From Roseomonas mucosa ATCC BAA-692 (lineage in GTDB: Bacteria; Pseudomonadota; Alphaproteobacteria; Acetobacterales; Acetobacteraceae), in assembly GCF_000622225.1 (NCBI RefSeq), contig NZ_JHWD01000003.1, positions 352,395 to 416,394 on the forward strand: DNA of 64,000 bases, written 5' to 3'. Made by a program: the position numbers and the translations under genes. The notes beneath the pieces were generated by a model. The model was not told where the DNA came from and made no database searches. It saw nothing but the letters and a program-made list of their open reading frames with translations. This document shows, in pieces, positions 1-10,211 of this stretch. Each line of letters starts with the position of its first letter. Within the stretch, counting starts at the first letter, position 1.

Positions 1-734
1 TGCCCTATCCGTGCCCTCACGATGCTGTCCGCCCCTGCATCCAGCGGCGGGAAGCGCGAGAGCACCAGGCCGTCCAGGTGGATCAGGGTGATGGCCATGC
101 CGGGCAATGTGGCCAGCTTGGCGTAGAAGCTCTCGAAATAGCTGAACGGCATGGCCACCAGCACGAAGCCCAGGAGATCCCCCTGGGCACCGAGGATGCG
201 GCGGCCGATCCAGATCCGCCGGCGCATCCCCTCCGGGGTCCCGGGCGGATCGCCAATGATGCGGTCCTCCTCCTCCAAGGACAGCATGCTGGCGATCCAG
301 TCCCGCGACAGGGGCGGCCGCGGCTGGTCCGCTCCCCCCACGCCCAGGACGGCACGGCCCGAGCGGTCATAGACACCGATGGTCTCGATCTGCGGGAGGC
401 CGGCGACCCAGTCCTTGAGGCGCCGCCTCAGCTCCGGCGCGACACTGGCACGCGCGAGGTCATCCACATTCTCCACGCCGCGCTCGCGCAGGCCATCGGT
501 GATGCTCAGGTTGATCAGTTCGATCGACTGGAAGGCCCGGTCCGCCTGATCCGACAGCGCCAGGGCCAAACGCTCCAGATCCTGCGTCCCGGCGACGAGG
601 GTGCGCTCGCGCAGATCCTGCAGGAGGAGGAAGGTGCCGGCCGCGATGGCCAGCGCCAACGCCAGGCTCCCTGCCAGCAGGAATGCCGCGGAACGGGAGA
701 TCCCGTTCCGGTCCTGCCAGGCACAGCGATTCAT
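1..734 (-). CDS. Membrane-anchored sensor protein, N-terminal part (cut by window edge)
   Basis: About 244 residues of an N-terminus are visible and the reading frame runs off the left edge without a stop. Residues 14-36 form one hydrophobic helix (AFLLAGSLALALAIAAGTFLL). The rest looks like an extracytoplasmic dCache/CHASE-like sensor domain: a helical region followed by the motifs GVYDRSGRAVLG and GLVLSRFPP. Proteins with this N-terminus usually continue into a GGDEF/EAL or histidine-kinase output module, but that part is outside the window, so the output is unknown. The ATG at 732-734 is the first start after the stops upstream. The gene stands alone here, transcribed away from the GntR regulator gene. 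Confidence 0.7.
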   Translation of the reverse strand, partial: MNRCAWQDRNGISRSAAFLLAGSLALALAIAAGTFLLLQDLRERTLVAGTQDLERLALALSDQADRAFQSIELINLSITDGLRERGVENVDDLARASVAPELRRRLKDWVAGLPQIETIGVYDRSGRAVLGVGGADQPRPPLSRDWIASMLSLEEEDRIIGDPPGTPEGMRRRIWIGRRILGAQGDLLGFVLVAMPFSYFESFYAKLATLPGMAITLIHLDGLVLSRFPPLDAGADSIVRARIG

Positions 735-949
735 CGGCGTTTCCCCCCACATCGGGAAGGCGGCCGGCCATCGCAGGTTGTGAAGGCCTCGCGCTGCCCG
801 ATGAAGCGCCCCCGAGAGATGTGAGGAGCGCCCCCAGCAAACTCCCTTGTCAGGAAAGATGCCACCGAAAGTTGCATTTCAGCCCATGTCTGGCACCGAA
901 ATTCCATCGCATCAACCTGCGCGCCAGCACCGTCTCCGAGGGCCGCCCG

Positions 950-1612
950 CTACAGGACGGTGCCGGCCTCCGGCGCGGTCAGGGCGGAAAGCACGCCGGT
1001 GCGGAAGGTCCAGACCGCCTCGTGCATGGCGCGGGCAGCATCGGCCGCGCGCCCTTCCAGCACGGCCAGAAGGAGGTTCTCGGCAACCGGCGTGTCGGAA
1101 CCGGCCTGCCCCGGTCGGAGCAGCATCATGCGGCGTGATTCGTCCAGCAGGCGGCCGATCTGATGGGACAGGCGCTCGTTTCCGGAGAGACCCGCGACAC
1201 GCCGGTGGAAATCATGCCGCGCCTCCAGCCTCTCGACGAGACTCGCCGCCGCCATGGAGCGTTGCCTTGCCTCGGCCAAGGCCGTGTCGCCCGAAGCCAC
1301 GCGCCCGGCCGCGCGCCGCGCCGCCTCGGGCTCCAGCAGAAGGCGCAGGTCGAAGACCTCGTGGATGTCGCGGATGGTCACCAGCGACACCACCCAGCCA
1401 CGACGTGGCACGGCGTCGACCAGCCCTTCCTCCGCCAGTCGGGCCAGCGCGGCCCGGATCGGCGCCTTGCCGAGGCCGAGGCGCTGCGCCGTGCTGCCTT
1501 CCGCCAGGGTCTCGCCGGGGCGCAGGCGGCAGTCGATGATCTCTCCGCGCAGCCGGTCCATGGCCTGCCGGGTCAGCGAGGCATTCGGCATGTCCGGGGC
1601 GGATTCTGTCAT
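950..1612 (-). CDS. GntR-family transcriptional regulator (FCD/FadR subfamily)
   Basis: 220 residues. The N-terminal winged helix-turn-helix is at about residues 12-75 (LTRQAMDRLRGEIIDCRLRPGETL, then the recognition region APIRAALARLAEEGLV). The C-terminal all-helical FCD ligand-binding domain (VFDLRLLLEPEAARRAA, then HDFHRRVAGLSGN with a metal-binding type His pair) covers about residues 85-205. Family knowledge: FCD regulators repress catabolic or transport genes and bind small organic acids. No catabolic operon is directly attached, so the target is unknown. A perfect 12-bp palindrome lies just upstream of the start and may be its own operator. Confidence 0.9.
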   Translation of the reverse strand: MTESAPDMPNASLTRQAMDRLRGEIIDCRLRPGETLAEGSTAQRLGLGKAPIRAALARLAEEGLVDAVPRRGWVVSLVTIRDIHEVFDLRLLLEPEAARRAAGRVASGDTALAEARQRSMAAASLVERLEARHDFHRRVAGLSGNERLSHQIGRLLDESRRMMLLRPGQAGSDTPVAENLLLAVLEGRAADAARAMHEAVWTFRTGVLSALTAPEAGTVL

Positions 1613-1628
1613 GGCGCTGCCTCTCCAA

Positions 1629-1640
1629 CTGACATGTCAG
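1629..1640. promoter_or_regulatory. Candidate GntR operator (perfect palindrome CTGACATGTCAG)
   Basis: This 12-bp perfect inverted repeat lies 17 bp upstream of the GntR-family start codon. Dyads of this size near the start are typical of autoregulated FCD regulators. That this protein binds here is inferred from position only. Confidence 0.4.
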
Positions 1641-1706
1641 ATGAGGATTATCCCGGTTTCCGCCGCGTGCCACAAGAAGGCGGTGGGCCGAGCAAGGAAC
1701 CGCACG

Positions 1707-1744
1707 CAAAAAACCCCCGGCACCACGGGCGCCGGGGGTCTTTC
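1707..1744 (-). terminator. Rho-independent terminator of the cold-shock gene
   Basis: Read on the minus strand, a 9-bp stem (ACCCCCGGC paired with GCCGGGGGT, loop of 9) is followed at once by a run of T. It starts 18 bp after the cold-shock gene stop codon. This is the clearest intrinsic terminator in the window. Confidence 0.85.
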
Positions 1745-1761
1745 GGTCCAGAAGGACGAAA

Positions 1762-2520
1762 TCAGTTGTCCTTGAGCACGACCGCCTGACGGCCACGCTG
1801 CCCGTCACGGACCTCCAGCGCGACCTTCTGGCCCTGCTGGACATCCTGGACGCCGGCGCGCTGCAGCACGGAGGAGTGCAGGAACACGTCCTGGCCACCA
1901 TCGTCCGGCGTCACGAAGCCGAAGCCGCGCACCTGGTCGAACCACTTGACGGTGCCGCCGACGGCGTAGGTCGGGCCACCCTCGTCGCGGCCGAAGTCAC
2001 GGCGCGGCGGCGGACGGTCGCCGAAGTTGCCACGCGGCGGGCCGCCACGGTCGCCGAAGCCACCGCCGCCGAAGCCGCCACGGTCGCCGAAGTCACGGCG
2101 CGGCGGACGGTCGCCGAAGCCACCGCGATCGCCGAAGCCGCCACGCGGCGGGCCACGGTCGCCGAAGCCGCCGCCGAAGCCGCCACGGTCGCCGAAGTCA
2201 CGGCGGGGCGGACGGTCGCCGAAGTCGCGGCGGGGGGGACGGTCGCCGAAGCCGCCGCCGGCATGGCCGCCGGGGCCCTTCTTCAGCTCGGTGATGCGGG
2301 TCACCAGGCGGCGTCCCTGGCGGTCCGTGCCGATCTCGCAAACCAGCTTGTCGCCCGTCTCGGGGGGCTCGATGCCGGCTTCGGTCAGGGCCGATGCGTG
2401 GAAGAAAACGTCCTGGCCATCGGGGCCAAGCACAAAGCCGAAGCCTTTACGCCCGTTATACCACTTCACCTCGGCCTCGACGGCGCCGGTGCCACCCTGG
2501 GGGTCGTTGTCGGGAAACAC
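1762..2520 (-). CDS. Double cold-shock-domain protein with FGDR-repeat linker
   Basis: 252 residues. Cold-shock domain 1 is at about residues 16-80 (RNP1 GRKGFGFV, RNP2 DVFFHAS) and domain 2 at about 187-250 (RNP1 VRGFGFV, RNP2 DVFLHSS). Between them, residues 91-175 are a low-complexity linker with nine copies of FGDR mixed with PPRRD and Gly-rich blocks, resembling an RGG-type RNA-binding region. Two-domain cold-shock proteins are common in alphaproteobacteria; the expanded repeat linker is less usual. The expected role is binding single-stranded RNA or DNA in the cytoplasm and melting secondary structure. The gene is monocistronic, with a strong terminator directly downstream and a long upstream region (2521-2748). 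Confidence 0.93.
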   Translation of the reverse strand: MFPDNDPQGGTGAVEAEVKWYNGRKGFGFVLGPDGQDVFFHASALTEAGIEPPETGDKLVCEIGTDRQGRRLVTRITELKKGPGGHAGGGFGDRPPRRDFGDRPPRRDFGDRGGFGGGFGDRGPPRGGFGDRGGFGDRPPRRDFGDRGGFGGGGFGDRGGPPRGNFGDRPPPRRDFGRDEGGPTYAVGGTVKWFDQVRGFGFVTPDDGGQDVFLHSSVLQRAGVQDVQQGQKVALEVRDGQRGRQAVVLKDN

Positions 2521-2748
2521 TGTCTCTTTCGCCTACGCAACTTCCACGGCCCGACGGAATGCAGGACCGGTGCGATGATGGTCGCACGCACTCATGCGGA
2601 AATCTAGCCGAAACGACAAAACGCGGGGTAAAGACATGCAATTTTACGCTGCGGATGCTCCGCCGCCAGCCAGGGTGCCGGACGGCTCCCCGGCGTCTCG
2701 TGCGGCGGTCCGTCTCCCGGGGCTTTCCGCAAGCGGCCGCGCAGGGCT

Positions 2749-3540
2749 TCAGCCGGCGTCCAGCACGGCCCGCCTGGCCATCACCGTGACGAGATGCGCC
2801 CGGTACTCCGCTCCGCCGTGGATGTCGCTGAGCAGGTCGTCCGGCGGCTGGCGAATCCCCGCCACCGCTTCCGGACTCCAGCCCGCGGCCAGGGCCGCCT
2901 CCATCTCCGCCTGCCGGAAGACGCCAGGGCCAGCGCCGTTCACCACCACGCGCACCCCCGCCGGTCCTTTCGCCACGAAGACTCCGGTCAGCACATAGCG
3001 CGAGGCCGGGTTGCGCATCTTCGCGTAGCCGGCCTTTTCCGGCACCGGGAAGCGCAGGGCGACGACCAGCTCGTCCGGCTCCAGCGCCGTGGTGAACATG
3101 CCCTGGAAGAACTCGTCGGCCCCGATCTCCCGTCGGTCGGTCACGAAGCGGGCGCCCAGCGCCAGGGCGGCGGCCGGATAGTCGGCGGCCGGGTCGTTGT
3201 TCGCCAGGCTGCCGCCGATGGTGCCGCGGTTGCGGACCTGCGTGTCGCCCAGATGGCCCGCCATGCGCGCCAGGGCGGGAATCGCCTGCCGCACCACGTC
3301 GCTGTCCTGGATGTCCGCATGGCGCGACAGGGCGCCGACGACCAGCGTGTCGCCCTCCCGGCGGATGCCCTTCATCTCGGCGATGCCGGTGAGGTCCACC
3401 AGCGAGGAAGGCCGGTTCAGCCGGTGCTTCAGCGCCGGCAGCAGGGTCTGGCCGCCCGAGAGCGCCTTGGCCTCCGGATCGGCCAGGAGCTTCACCGCTT
3501 CGGCGAGGGAGGAAGGCTTGTGATAGGCGAAATCGTACAT
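2749..3540 (-). CDS. Molybdenum hydroxylase FAD-binding (medium, CoxM-type) subunit
   Basis: 263 residues. The N-terminal PCMH-type FAD-binding fold has the flavin motif AKALSGGQTLLPALKHRL (about 25-42) and the second FAD loop TIGGSLANNDPAADYP (about 106-121). The CO-dehydrogenase flavoprotein C-terminal domain follows. The protein passes electrons between the iron-sulfur subunit and FAD in xanthine dehydrogenase/CO dehydrogenase/aldehyde oxidase-type enzymes. It lies 12 bp downstream of the 2Fe-2S subunit gene and is surely in the same operon. The molybdopterin-binding large subunit (CoxL type) is not next to it, so the substrate cannot be deduced. Confidence 0.92.
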   Translation of the reverse strand: MYDFAYHKPSSLAEAVKLLADPEAKALSGGQTLLPALKHRLNRPSSLVDLTGIAEMKGIRREGDTLVVGALSRHADIQDSDVVRQAIPALARMAGHLGDTQVRNRGTIGGSLANNDPAADYPAAALALGARFVTDRREIGADEFFQGMFTTALEPDELVVALRFPVPEKAGYAKMRNPASRYVLTGVFVAKGPAGVRVVVNGAGPGVFRQAEMEAALAAGWSPEAVAGIRQPPDDLLSDIHGGAEYRAHLVTVMARRAVLDAG

Positions 3541-3552
3541 GGTGCCCTCCCC

Positions 3553-4056
<504 letters not shown>

Positions 4057-4177
4057 CGCACCCCTCCCCATCCCTGCTGCGTCGGATCAATAGTCGCCAT
4101 CGGCGATGGCCGGCGAAGATCCCGGCTTTCCGGCAAGAGTCCGGCCCCTGGCGGCCCACGTCAAGCAGGGCATTGAT

Positions 4178-4192
4178 TGAGAGCGATTCTCA
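4178..4192. promoter_or_regulatory. Fur-like inverted repeat upstream of the coxS-type gene
   Basis: TGAGAGCGATTCTCA has arms TGAGA/TCTCA and fits the 7-1-7 shape of Fur-family operators (TGAnAAT-n-ATTnTCA) with mismatches. It lies about 120 bp upstream of the 2Fe-2S subunit start. The rest of 4057-4323 shows no gene. Assignment is by shape only. Confidence 0.3.
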
Positions 4193-4323
4193 GATGAGCG
4201 CCGCACCGGCCTGCGCCGTCTGGGAATGGCGGGGCGGGAACGGAAAACGGGCGGAAGAGCCACGGGCCCTCCCCCCGCCGCATCGCGCGCCGGAGCCGCG
4301 GGGCCCCGGCCCGGCGTCAGGCT

Positions 4324-5342
4324 TCAGACATAGGCCGGCACGTTGCGGGCCAGCGGGTTCTGCTCCTCCGGCAGGTCGTGCAGGTGGCAGGCCGCGAAAT
4401 GCCCGCTCTCCGTCGGCTTCAGCCGCGGCTCGTCGGTGCGGCAGCGGTCGAAGACATAGGGGCAGCGCGTGTGGAAGCGGCAGCCGGAGGGCGGGTTGAT
4501 CGGGCTCGGCACGTCGCCCTTCAGCACGATGCGCTTGCGCCCGGCACCCGGTTCCGGCACCGGCACGGCGGAAAGCAGCGCCTCCGTATAGGGGTGCTTC
4601 GGCGCGGCGAAGAGCTGCCGGCGCGGCGCCACCTCCACCATCTTGCCCAGGTACATGACCGCCACGCGGTGCGTCATGTGCTCGACGATGGCGAGGTCGT
4701 GGCTGATGAAGAGCAGCGCCAGGCCGAGCTCCTTCTGCAGGTCCTGCAGCAGGTTCACGATCTGCGCCTTCACCGACACGTCCAAGGCCGAGACCGCCTC
4801 GTCGCAGATGATGAGGTCGGGTTCCGCCGCCAGGGCGCGGGCGATGCCGATTCGCTGCCGTTGCCCGCCGGAGAATTCGTGCGGCCAGCGGTTGATGGCG
4901 TCGCGCGGCAGGCGGACCGTGTCCATCAGCCTGTAGAGCCGCTTCTCCAGGTCGTCGCCGCTCTTGGCCATGCCGAAGTTGCGGATCGGCTCGGCCAGGA
5001 TGTCGCGCACCCGCATGCGCGGGTTCAGCGAGGAGAAGGGGTCCTGGAAGACCACCTGCATCCGCCGCCGCATCTTCCGCAGCGTGCCGAGCGGCATGTC
5101 GTCGATGCGCTGTCCATCCAGGACCACCTGCCCCTCGGTGATGTCGAAGAGACGCAGGATGGCCTTGCCGACGGTGGACTTGCCGCAGCCGGATTCACCT
5201 ACGACGGAAAGTGTCTCGCCCCGGTTCACCGAGAAGGAGACACCGTCCACGGCATAGACATAGCCCTTCACCCCGCCGAGCAGGCCGCCGCGGATGGGGT
5301 AGTGCTTCTTGAGGTCGATGACCTCCAGGACCGGCGTGCCGC

Positions 5343-5346
<4 letters not shown>
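4324..5346 (-). CDS. Oligopeptide ABC transporter ATP-binding protein (DppF/OppF type)
   Basis: 340 residues. Walker A is GESGCGKST at about residues 50-58, the ABC signature is [15 protein letters not shown], and Walker B is [12 protein letters not shown]. The C-terminal oligopeptide-transporter extension has the conserved cysteines ([23 protein letters not shown]) that bind a 4Fe-4S cluster in relatives. It hydrolyses ATP for import of peptides or similar solutes with the partner ATPase encoded upstream, whose stop codon it overlaps by 4 bp. It is the last gene of a five-gene operon: binding protein, two permeases, two ATPases. Confidence 0.95.
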
Positions 5347-6335
<989 letters not shown>

Positions 6336-6341
6336 GTCAGG

Positions 6342-7253
6342 TCAGATCCTCTTGGCCGCGCGCGGGTCGAGCGCGTCGCGCAGGCCGTCGCCCAGCAGGT
6401 TCACCGCCAGCACGGAGATGGACAGAAACAGGGCCGGGAAGAAGACGATATAGGGCTTCACCTGCCAGAGGGCGCGGCCCTCGGCCATGATGTTGCCCCA
6501 GGACGGGATGATCGGCGGCGTGCCGGCGCCGATAAAGGACAGGCTCGCCTCGATCAGCATGGCGGCGGCGCAGATATAGGTCGCCTGCACGGTCATGGGC
6601 GCGATGGTGTTGGGCAGGATGTGGCGCCAGATGATCACCGGCGTGCGGGTGCCCGAGGCGACGGCCGCGTCCACATAGGGCTGCTCGCGCAGCGAAAGCA
6701 CCACGCCGCGCACGAGGCGCGAGACGCGCGGGATCTCGGCGATGGTGATGGCCAGCACCACGTTGCCGACCGAGCCGCGGCTGAGCGCCATCAGCGCGAT
6801 GGCCAGCAGGATCGAGGGGATGGACATCAGCCCGTCCATCACCCGCATGATGATGCTGTCCGCCCAGCGCACGAAGCCGGCGAAGAGGCCGATGGCCAGG
6901 CCGATCACCGAGGCGAAGAAGGCCGTCGCGAAGCCCACGATCAGCGAGACGCGGGTGCCGTAGAGCACGCGCGAATAGACGTCGCGCCCCAGCATGTCGG
7001 TGCCGAACCAGTACATGGCCGAGGGCTCGCGCGTGCGGCGCGCCGGAGCCAGGGCGGTCGGGTCCACCGTCCAGAGATAGGGGGCGAAGACGGCGACGAA
7101 GACCAGCAGGGCGAGCAGGAAGCCGCCCAGGGCGATGGTTGGGTAGCGCCGGATGAAGCCGATCGCGCCCTTGCGGACCTTGGCGACCGGCATGACGTCC
7201 GGCATCGGCGGCGCGGCCGCGGTGCTCCGCGGCTCGAGGACGGAGGTGCTCAA
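6342..7253 (-). CDS. Oligopeptide ABC transporter permease (DppC type), TTG start
   Basis: 303 residues. It has an N-terminal cytoplasmic stretch, a first helix at about 40-60 ([21 protein letters not shown]), the conserved [22 protein letters not shown] segment split around the second helix, and the EAA-type coupling loop ([20 protein letters not shown]). The C-terminus [11 protein letters not shown] is typical of DppC. I chose TTG at 7251-7253 because it overlaps the stop of the dppB-type gene as TTGA, has GAGGA seven bases upstream, and gives the normal family length. An ATG start further in would cut the N-terminal arm. Confidence 0.9.
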   Translation of the reverse strand: MSTSVLEPRSTAAAPPMPDVMPVAKVRKGAIGFIRRYPTIALGGFLLALLVFVAVFAPYLWTVDPTALAPARRTREPSAMYWFGTDMLGRDVYSRVLYGTRVSLIVGFATAFFASVIGLAIGLFAGFVRWADSIIMRVMDGLMSIPSILLAIALMALSRGSVGNVVLAITIAEIPRVSRLVRGVVLSLREQPYVDAAVASGTRTPVIIWRHILPNTIAPMTVQATYICAAAMLIEASLSFIGAGTPPIIPSWGNIMAEGRALWQVKPYIVFFPALFLSISVLAVNLLGDGLRDALDPRAAKRI

Positions 7254-8191
7254 TAGCGGATCCTCGGATCGAACAGGGTGTAGAGCAGGTCGATGCAGAG
7301 ATTGACCAGCACGTAGGTGAAGGAGAAGAGCAGCACGACGCCCTGGATGATCGGGTAGTCGCGGCGCAGGATCGCATCCACCGTCAGGCGGCCGAGGCCG
7401 GGTATGGCGAAGACGCTCTCGGTGATCACCGCGCCGCCGATCAGCAGGGCGATGCCCAGGCCGATCACCGTCACGATGGGCACGGCGGCGTTCTTCAGCG
7501 CGTGCAGGAACAGGATGCCCGTCTGGCCGACGCCCTTGGCGCGGGCGGTGCGGACGTAGTCCTGCTGCAGCACCTCCATCATCGTGGCGCGGGTGATGCG
7601 GGCGATCAGCGCGATATAGGCGCTGCCCAGCGCCAGGGACGGCAGGATCAGGTTGGCGAACCAGGGGCCGATGCCCTGGGACAGCGGCGTGTAGCCCTGC
7701 ACCGGCACCCAATCCAGGCGCAGCGCGAAGAAGTAGGCGAGCAGGTAGCCCACCACGAAGGTCGGCACCGAGAAGCCCAGCACCGCGAAGCCCATCACGA
7801 AGCGGTCGATCCAGGACCCTGCCTTCCAGGCCGCGACCACGCCCATCGGCACGGCGATGGTGATGGCGATCAGCAGCGTCAGCACCATCAGCGACAGCGT
7901 CGGCTCGATGCGCTGCGCGATCATCGTGCTGACCGGCAGGTTGGTGAAGATCGAGGTGCCGAGGTCACCCTGGATGATGTGCCAGGCCCATTCGCCGAAG
8001 CGCACCAGGAAGGGGCGGTCCAGGCCGAGCGTGGCACGGATGCGCTCCACATCGGCAGGCGTCGCCTGGTCGCCGGCGATCACCGCGGCCGGATCGCCCG
8101 GCGCGAAGTAGAGCAGCGAGAAGACGAAGAGCGCGACGATCACCATCACGGGGATCGTCGCCACGATTCGACGGAGGATGTACGAGAACAT
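7250..8191 (-). CDS. Oligopeptide ABC transporter permease (DppB type)
   Basis: 313 residues of the binding-protein-dependent permease family. The classic N-terminus (MFSYILRRIVATIPVMVIVAL), the motif FAPGDPA and the loop ATLGLDRPFLVRFGEW are all present. About six membrane helices are visible. The coupling loop is VRTARAKGVGQTGILFLHALKNA and the end is [11 protein letters not shown]. It forms the membrane channel with the DppC-type permease. It follows the binding-protein gene by 6 bp in the operon. Confidence 0.95.
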   Translation of the reverse strand: MFSYILRRIVATIPVMVIVALFVFSLLYFAPGDPAAVIAGDQATPADVERIRATLGLDRPFLVRFGEWAWHIIQGDLGTSIFTNLPVSTMIAQRIEPTLSLMVLTLLIAITIAVPMGVVAAWKAGSWIDRFVMGFAVLGFSVPTFVVGYLLAYFFALRLDWVPVQGYTPLSQGIGPWFANLILPSLALGSAYIALIARITRATMMEVLQQDYVRTARAKGVGQTGILFLHALKNAAVPIVTVIGLGIALLIGGAVITESVFAIPGLGRLTVDAILRRDYPIIQGVVLLFSFTYVLVNLCIDLLYTLFDPRIRY

Positions 8192-8197
8192 GGACCC

Positions 8198-9796
8198 TTA
8201 TGCCTTGGAAACGCCCCAGAAGACAGGGAACGGCGCCTGCACCACGCCGGAAACGTTCCGCCGCCATGCCTGGTAGGACAGGAAGAACCCGGTGGGGGCG
8301 TAGAGGCCCGCCTCCACCGCCGCGATGTTGAGCTTGTCGATGGCCGCCTTCTCGGCCGCGAAATCCGGCGCGGCGAACCACGCATCGCGCGCCGCCTCGA
8401 CCGCATCCGACTTCGGCCAGCCGAACCAGGCAGCGTCGCCATTGGCGCGGATCGGCGTATAGGCGGCCGGGTTGATGCAGTCTCCGCCGGCATGCCAGGT
8501 GTGGAACATGTTCCAGCCGCCCTGGCCCGGCGGCCCCTTCACCGCGCGGCGGGCACCCACCGTGCCCCAGTCCGTCGCCACGAAGTCGAGCTTGAAGCCG
8601 ATGCGTTGCAGCAGGTCGGCGGTGACGTCGCCCTGCGCCTTGGTGATCGGCTGGTCCTGCGCCACGATGCAGGTGACGGGGCGGCCGTCATAGGAGGAGG
8701 AGGCGAGCAGCTTCCGCGCCGCCTCGATGTTGCGCATCTTCAGGATCTCGCCGCCCGCCTCGGTGTAGAGCGGCGTGCCGGGGGTGAAGTAGCCGGCCAT
8801 CGGCTTCCACAGGCTGTCGTCGTCGCCGACGATCGCCTTCATGTAGTCCTCCTGGTTCATCGCCATCATCACCGCATGGCGCACCTTCACGTCGTCAAAG
8901 GGCGGCTGGGTGTGGTTGAACCGGAAGTTGCCGATGTTGCCGAGCGGATCGGCGATATCGACCATGACGTTGCGGTTGGCCTTCAGCATCGGGATCAGGT
9001 CGCTGATCGGGCTTTCCCACCAGTCGATCTCGCCGTTCTGCAAGGCGCTGGAGGCCGTCGCCGCGTCGGGCATGACGATCCACTCGATCCGGTCGACCAG
9101 GGCCTGCTTGCCGCCCGCCAGCCAGGAGCCCGGCTCCTGCCGCGGCCTGTAGTCGGCGAACTTCGCGAAGACCGCCCTGGCGCCCGGCACCCATTCCTCC
9201 CGCACGAAGCGGTAGGGGCCGGAGCCGACGTATTCCTTGATCTGCTCGAAGGGGTCGGTCTTCGCGATCCGCTCCGGCATGATGAAGGAGCAGGGTGCGT
9301 TCACCTTGCCCAGGGCGAGCAGCATCTTGGGATAGGGCTTCTTCAGCGACCAGCGGATGGTGCGGTCGTCCACCGCCACCAGCTCGTTCTGCTGCGCCCG
9401 GATCATCTGCCCCATCGGGTCGCGCACCGCCCAGCGGTTCAGGCTGGCCACCACATCCTTCGCCAGCACCGGCGTGCCGTCGTGGAACGTCAGCCCGTCG
9501 CGCAGGCGGAAGGTCCAGACCAGCCCGTCGGAGGAGACCTCCTCGCTTTCCGCCATCTGCCGCTGCGGCTGCAGCTTGCTGTCCACGCCATAGAGCGTGT
9601 CCCAGACCAGGGTGGCGGCGTTGCGCACCACATACTGGGTGCCCCAGATCGGATCGAAATTGGCAAGGTTTGCCTGGGGAACGAAGCGCAGGGTCTTCGC
9701 GGCCGCACCCTGCGCCAGCGCGGGGGCGGAAAGGCCCGCCGTCGCGGCAACGATGCCTAATCCGGCGCCAGTCCTCAGGAACGAACGTCGATGCAT
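8198..9796 (-). CDS. Oligopeptide-type ABC transporter substrate-binding protein (SBP family 5)
   Basis: 532 residues. It starts with a twin-arginine-like signal (MHRRSFLRTGAGLGIVAATAG, cleavage near SAPALAQ), so it is probably exported folded. The mature protein has the family-5 hallmarks: NFDPIWGTQYVVRNAA at the start, WTFRLRDGLTFHDGTPV, and a hinge region around GSGPYRFVREEW. It captures the solute in the periplasm for the permeases encoded directly downstream. The start at 9796 is supported by AGGAGA ten bases upstream and by the signal sequence; an upstream in-frame ATG at 9910 would bury the signal. The substrate may be a peptide but family 5 also takes other solutes. Confidence 0.93.
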   Translation of the reverse strand: MHRRSFLRTGAGLGIVAATAGLSAPALAQGAAAKTLRFVPQANLANFDPIWGTQYVVRNAATLVWDTLYGVDSKLQPQRQMAESEEVSSDGLVWTFRLRDGLTFHDGTPVLAKDVVASLNRWAVRDPMGQMIRAQQNELVAVDDRTIRWSLKKPYPKMLLALGKVNAPCSFIMPERIAKTDPFEQIKEYVGSGPYRFVREEWVPGARAVFAKFADYRPRQEPGSWLAGGKQALVDRIEWIVMPDAATASSALQNGEIDWWESPISDLIPMLKANRNVMVDIADPLGNIGNFRFNHTQPPFDDVKVRHAVMMAMNQEDYMKAIVGDDDSLWKPMAGYFTPGTPLYTEAGGEILKMRNIEAARKLLASSSYDGRPVTCIVAQDQPITKAQGDVTADLLQRIGFKLDFVATDWGTVGARRAVKGPPGQGGWNMFHTWHAGGDCINPAAYTPIRANGDAAWFGWPKSDAVEAARDAWFAAPDFAAEKAAIDKLNIAAVEAGLYAPTGFFLSYQAWRRNVSGVVQAPFPVFWGVSKA

Positions 9797-10211
9797 CGAA
9801 AGCGAATCTCCTAAGCGGCGCCCGGGAGAGCGGCCATGTGGAAAAGGCTCCGTGCAGGAACGGCGGACGCCATGCCTGTTGGAACCTCGCCATGAGCCAG
9901 CACAATGCATGCCACTCCCGGACCTCCCCCCGCCTGGACCGGTCGCTTGGCCGGAGAAGCGTTATTTTCCTTGCGGCGAGCCTAACACGGGACGCCCCGG
10001 TCTCCGCGAGAGGAAAACAGGCGCCGGATCACGGAAAAATGTCATGCGTATTGCGGAAACGTGACGAAAATTCGATCTGATGCTTCAGCCGATAGCTGAA
10101 GTCAGCCGCGCAAACCGTTGATGATCCCGAAAACAGGCGCGAATGTGGGGTGGCGCCCGTCATGCCCGGCCCCTGGCCCGGCCTTCCCGCGGGAAGGCCG
10201 GGTGGCCGGCG
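9797..10211. other. Intergenic region carrying the promoter of the ABC operon
   Basis: 415 bp between the two binding-protein genes, both read leftward. It holds the upstream region of the operon and, near 10177-10202, a perfect dyad downstream of the second binding-protein gene. I see no further gene. Confidence 0.6.
10177..10202 (-). terminator. Strong dyad after the second binding-protein gene
   Basis: A perfect 26-bp inverted repeat beginning CCCGGCCTTCCCG lies 9 bp after the stop codon. The U-run is absent, so it may work as a Rho-assisted terminator or as an mRNA 3'-end stabiliser. Confidence 0.5.

Noticed and set aside
2027..2265. Repeat block that could suggest a CRISPR array
   Set aside because: The repeats are in-frame coding repeats without uniform spacers; no cas gene is near. 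No CRISPR array was seen anywhere in the window.
1876..2607. 243-codon frame antisense to the cold-shock gene
   Set aside because: Its Ala/Val/Glu repeats are only the reverse reading of the FGDR repeats.
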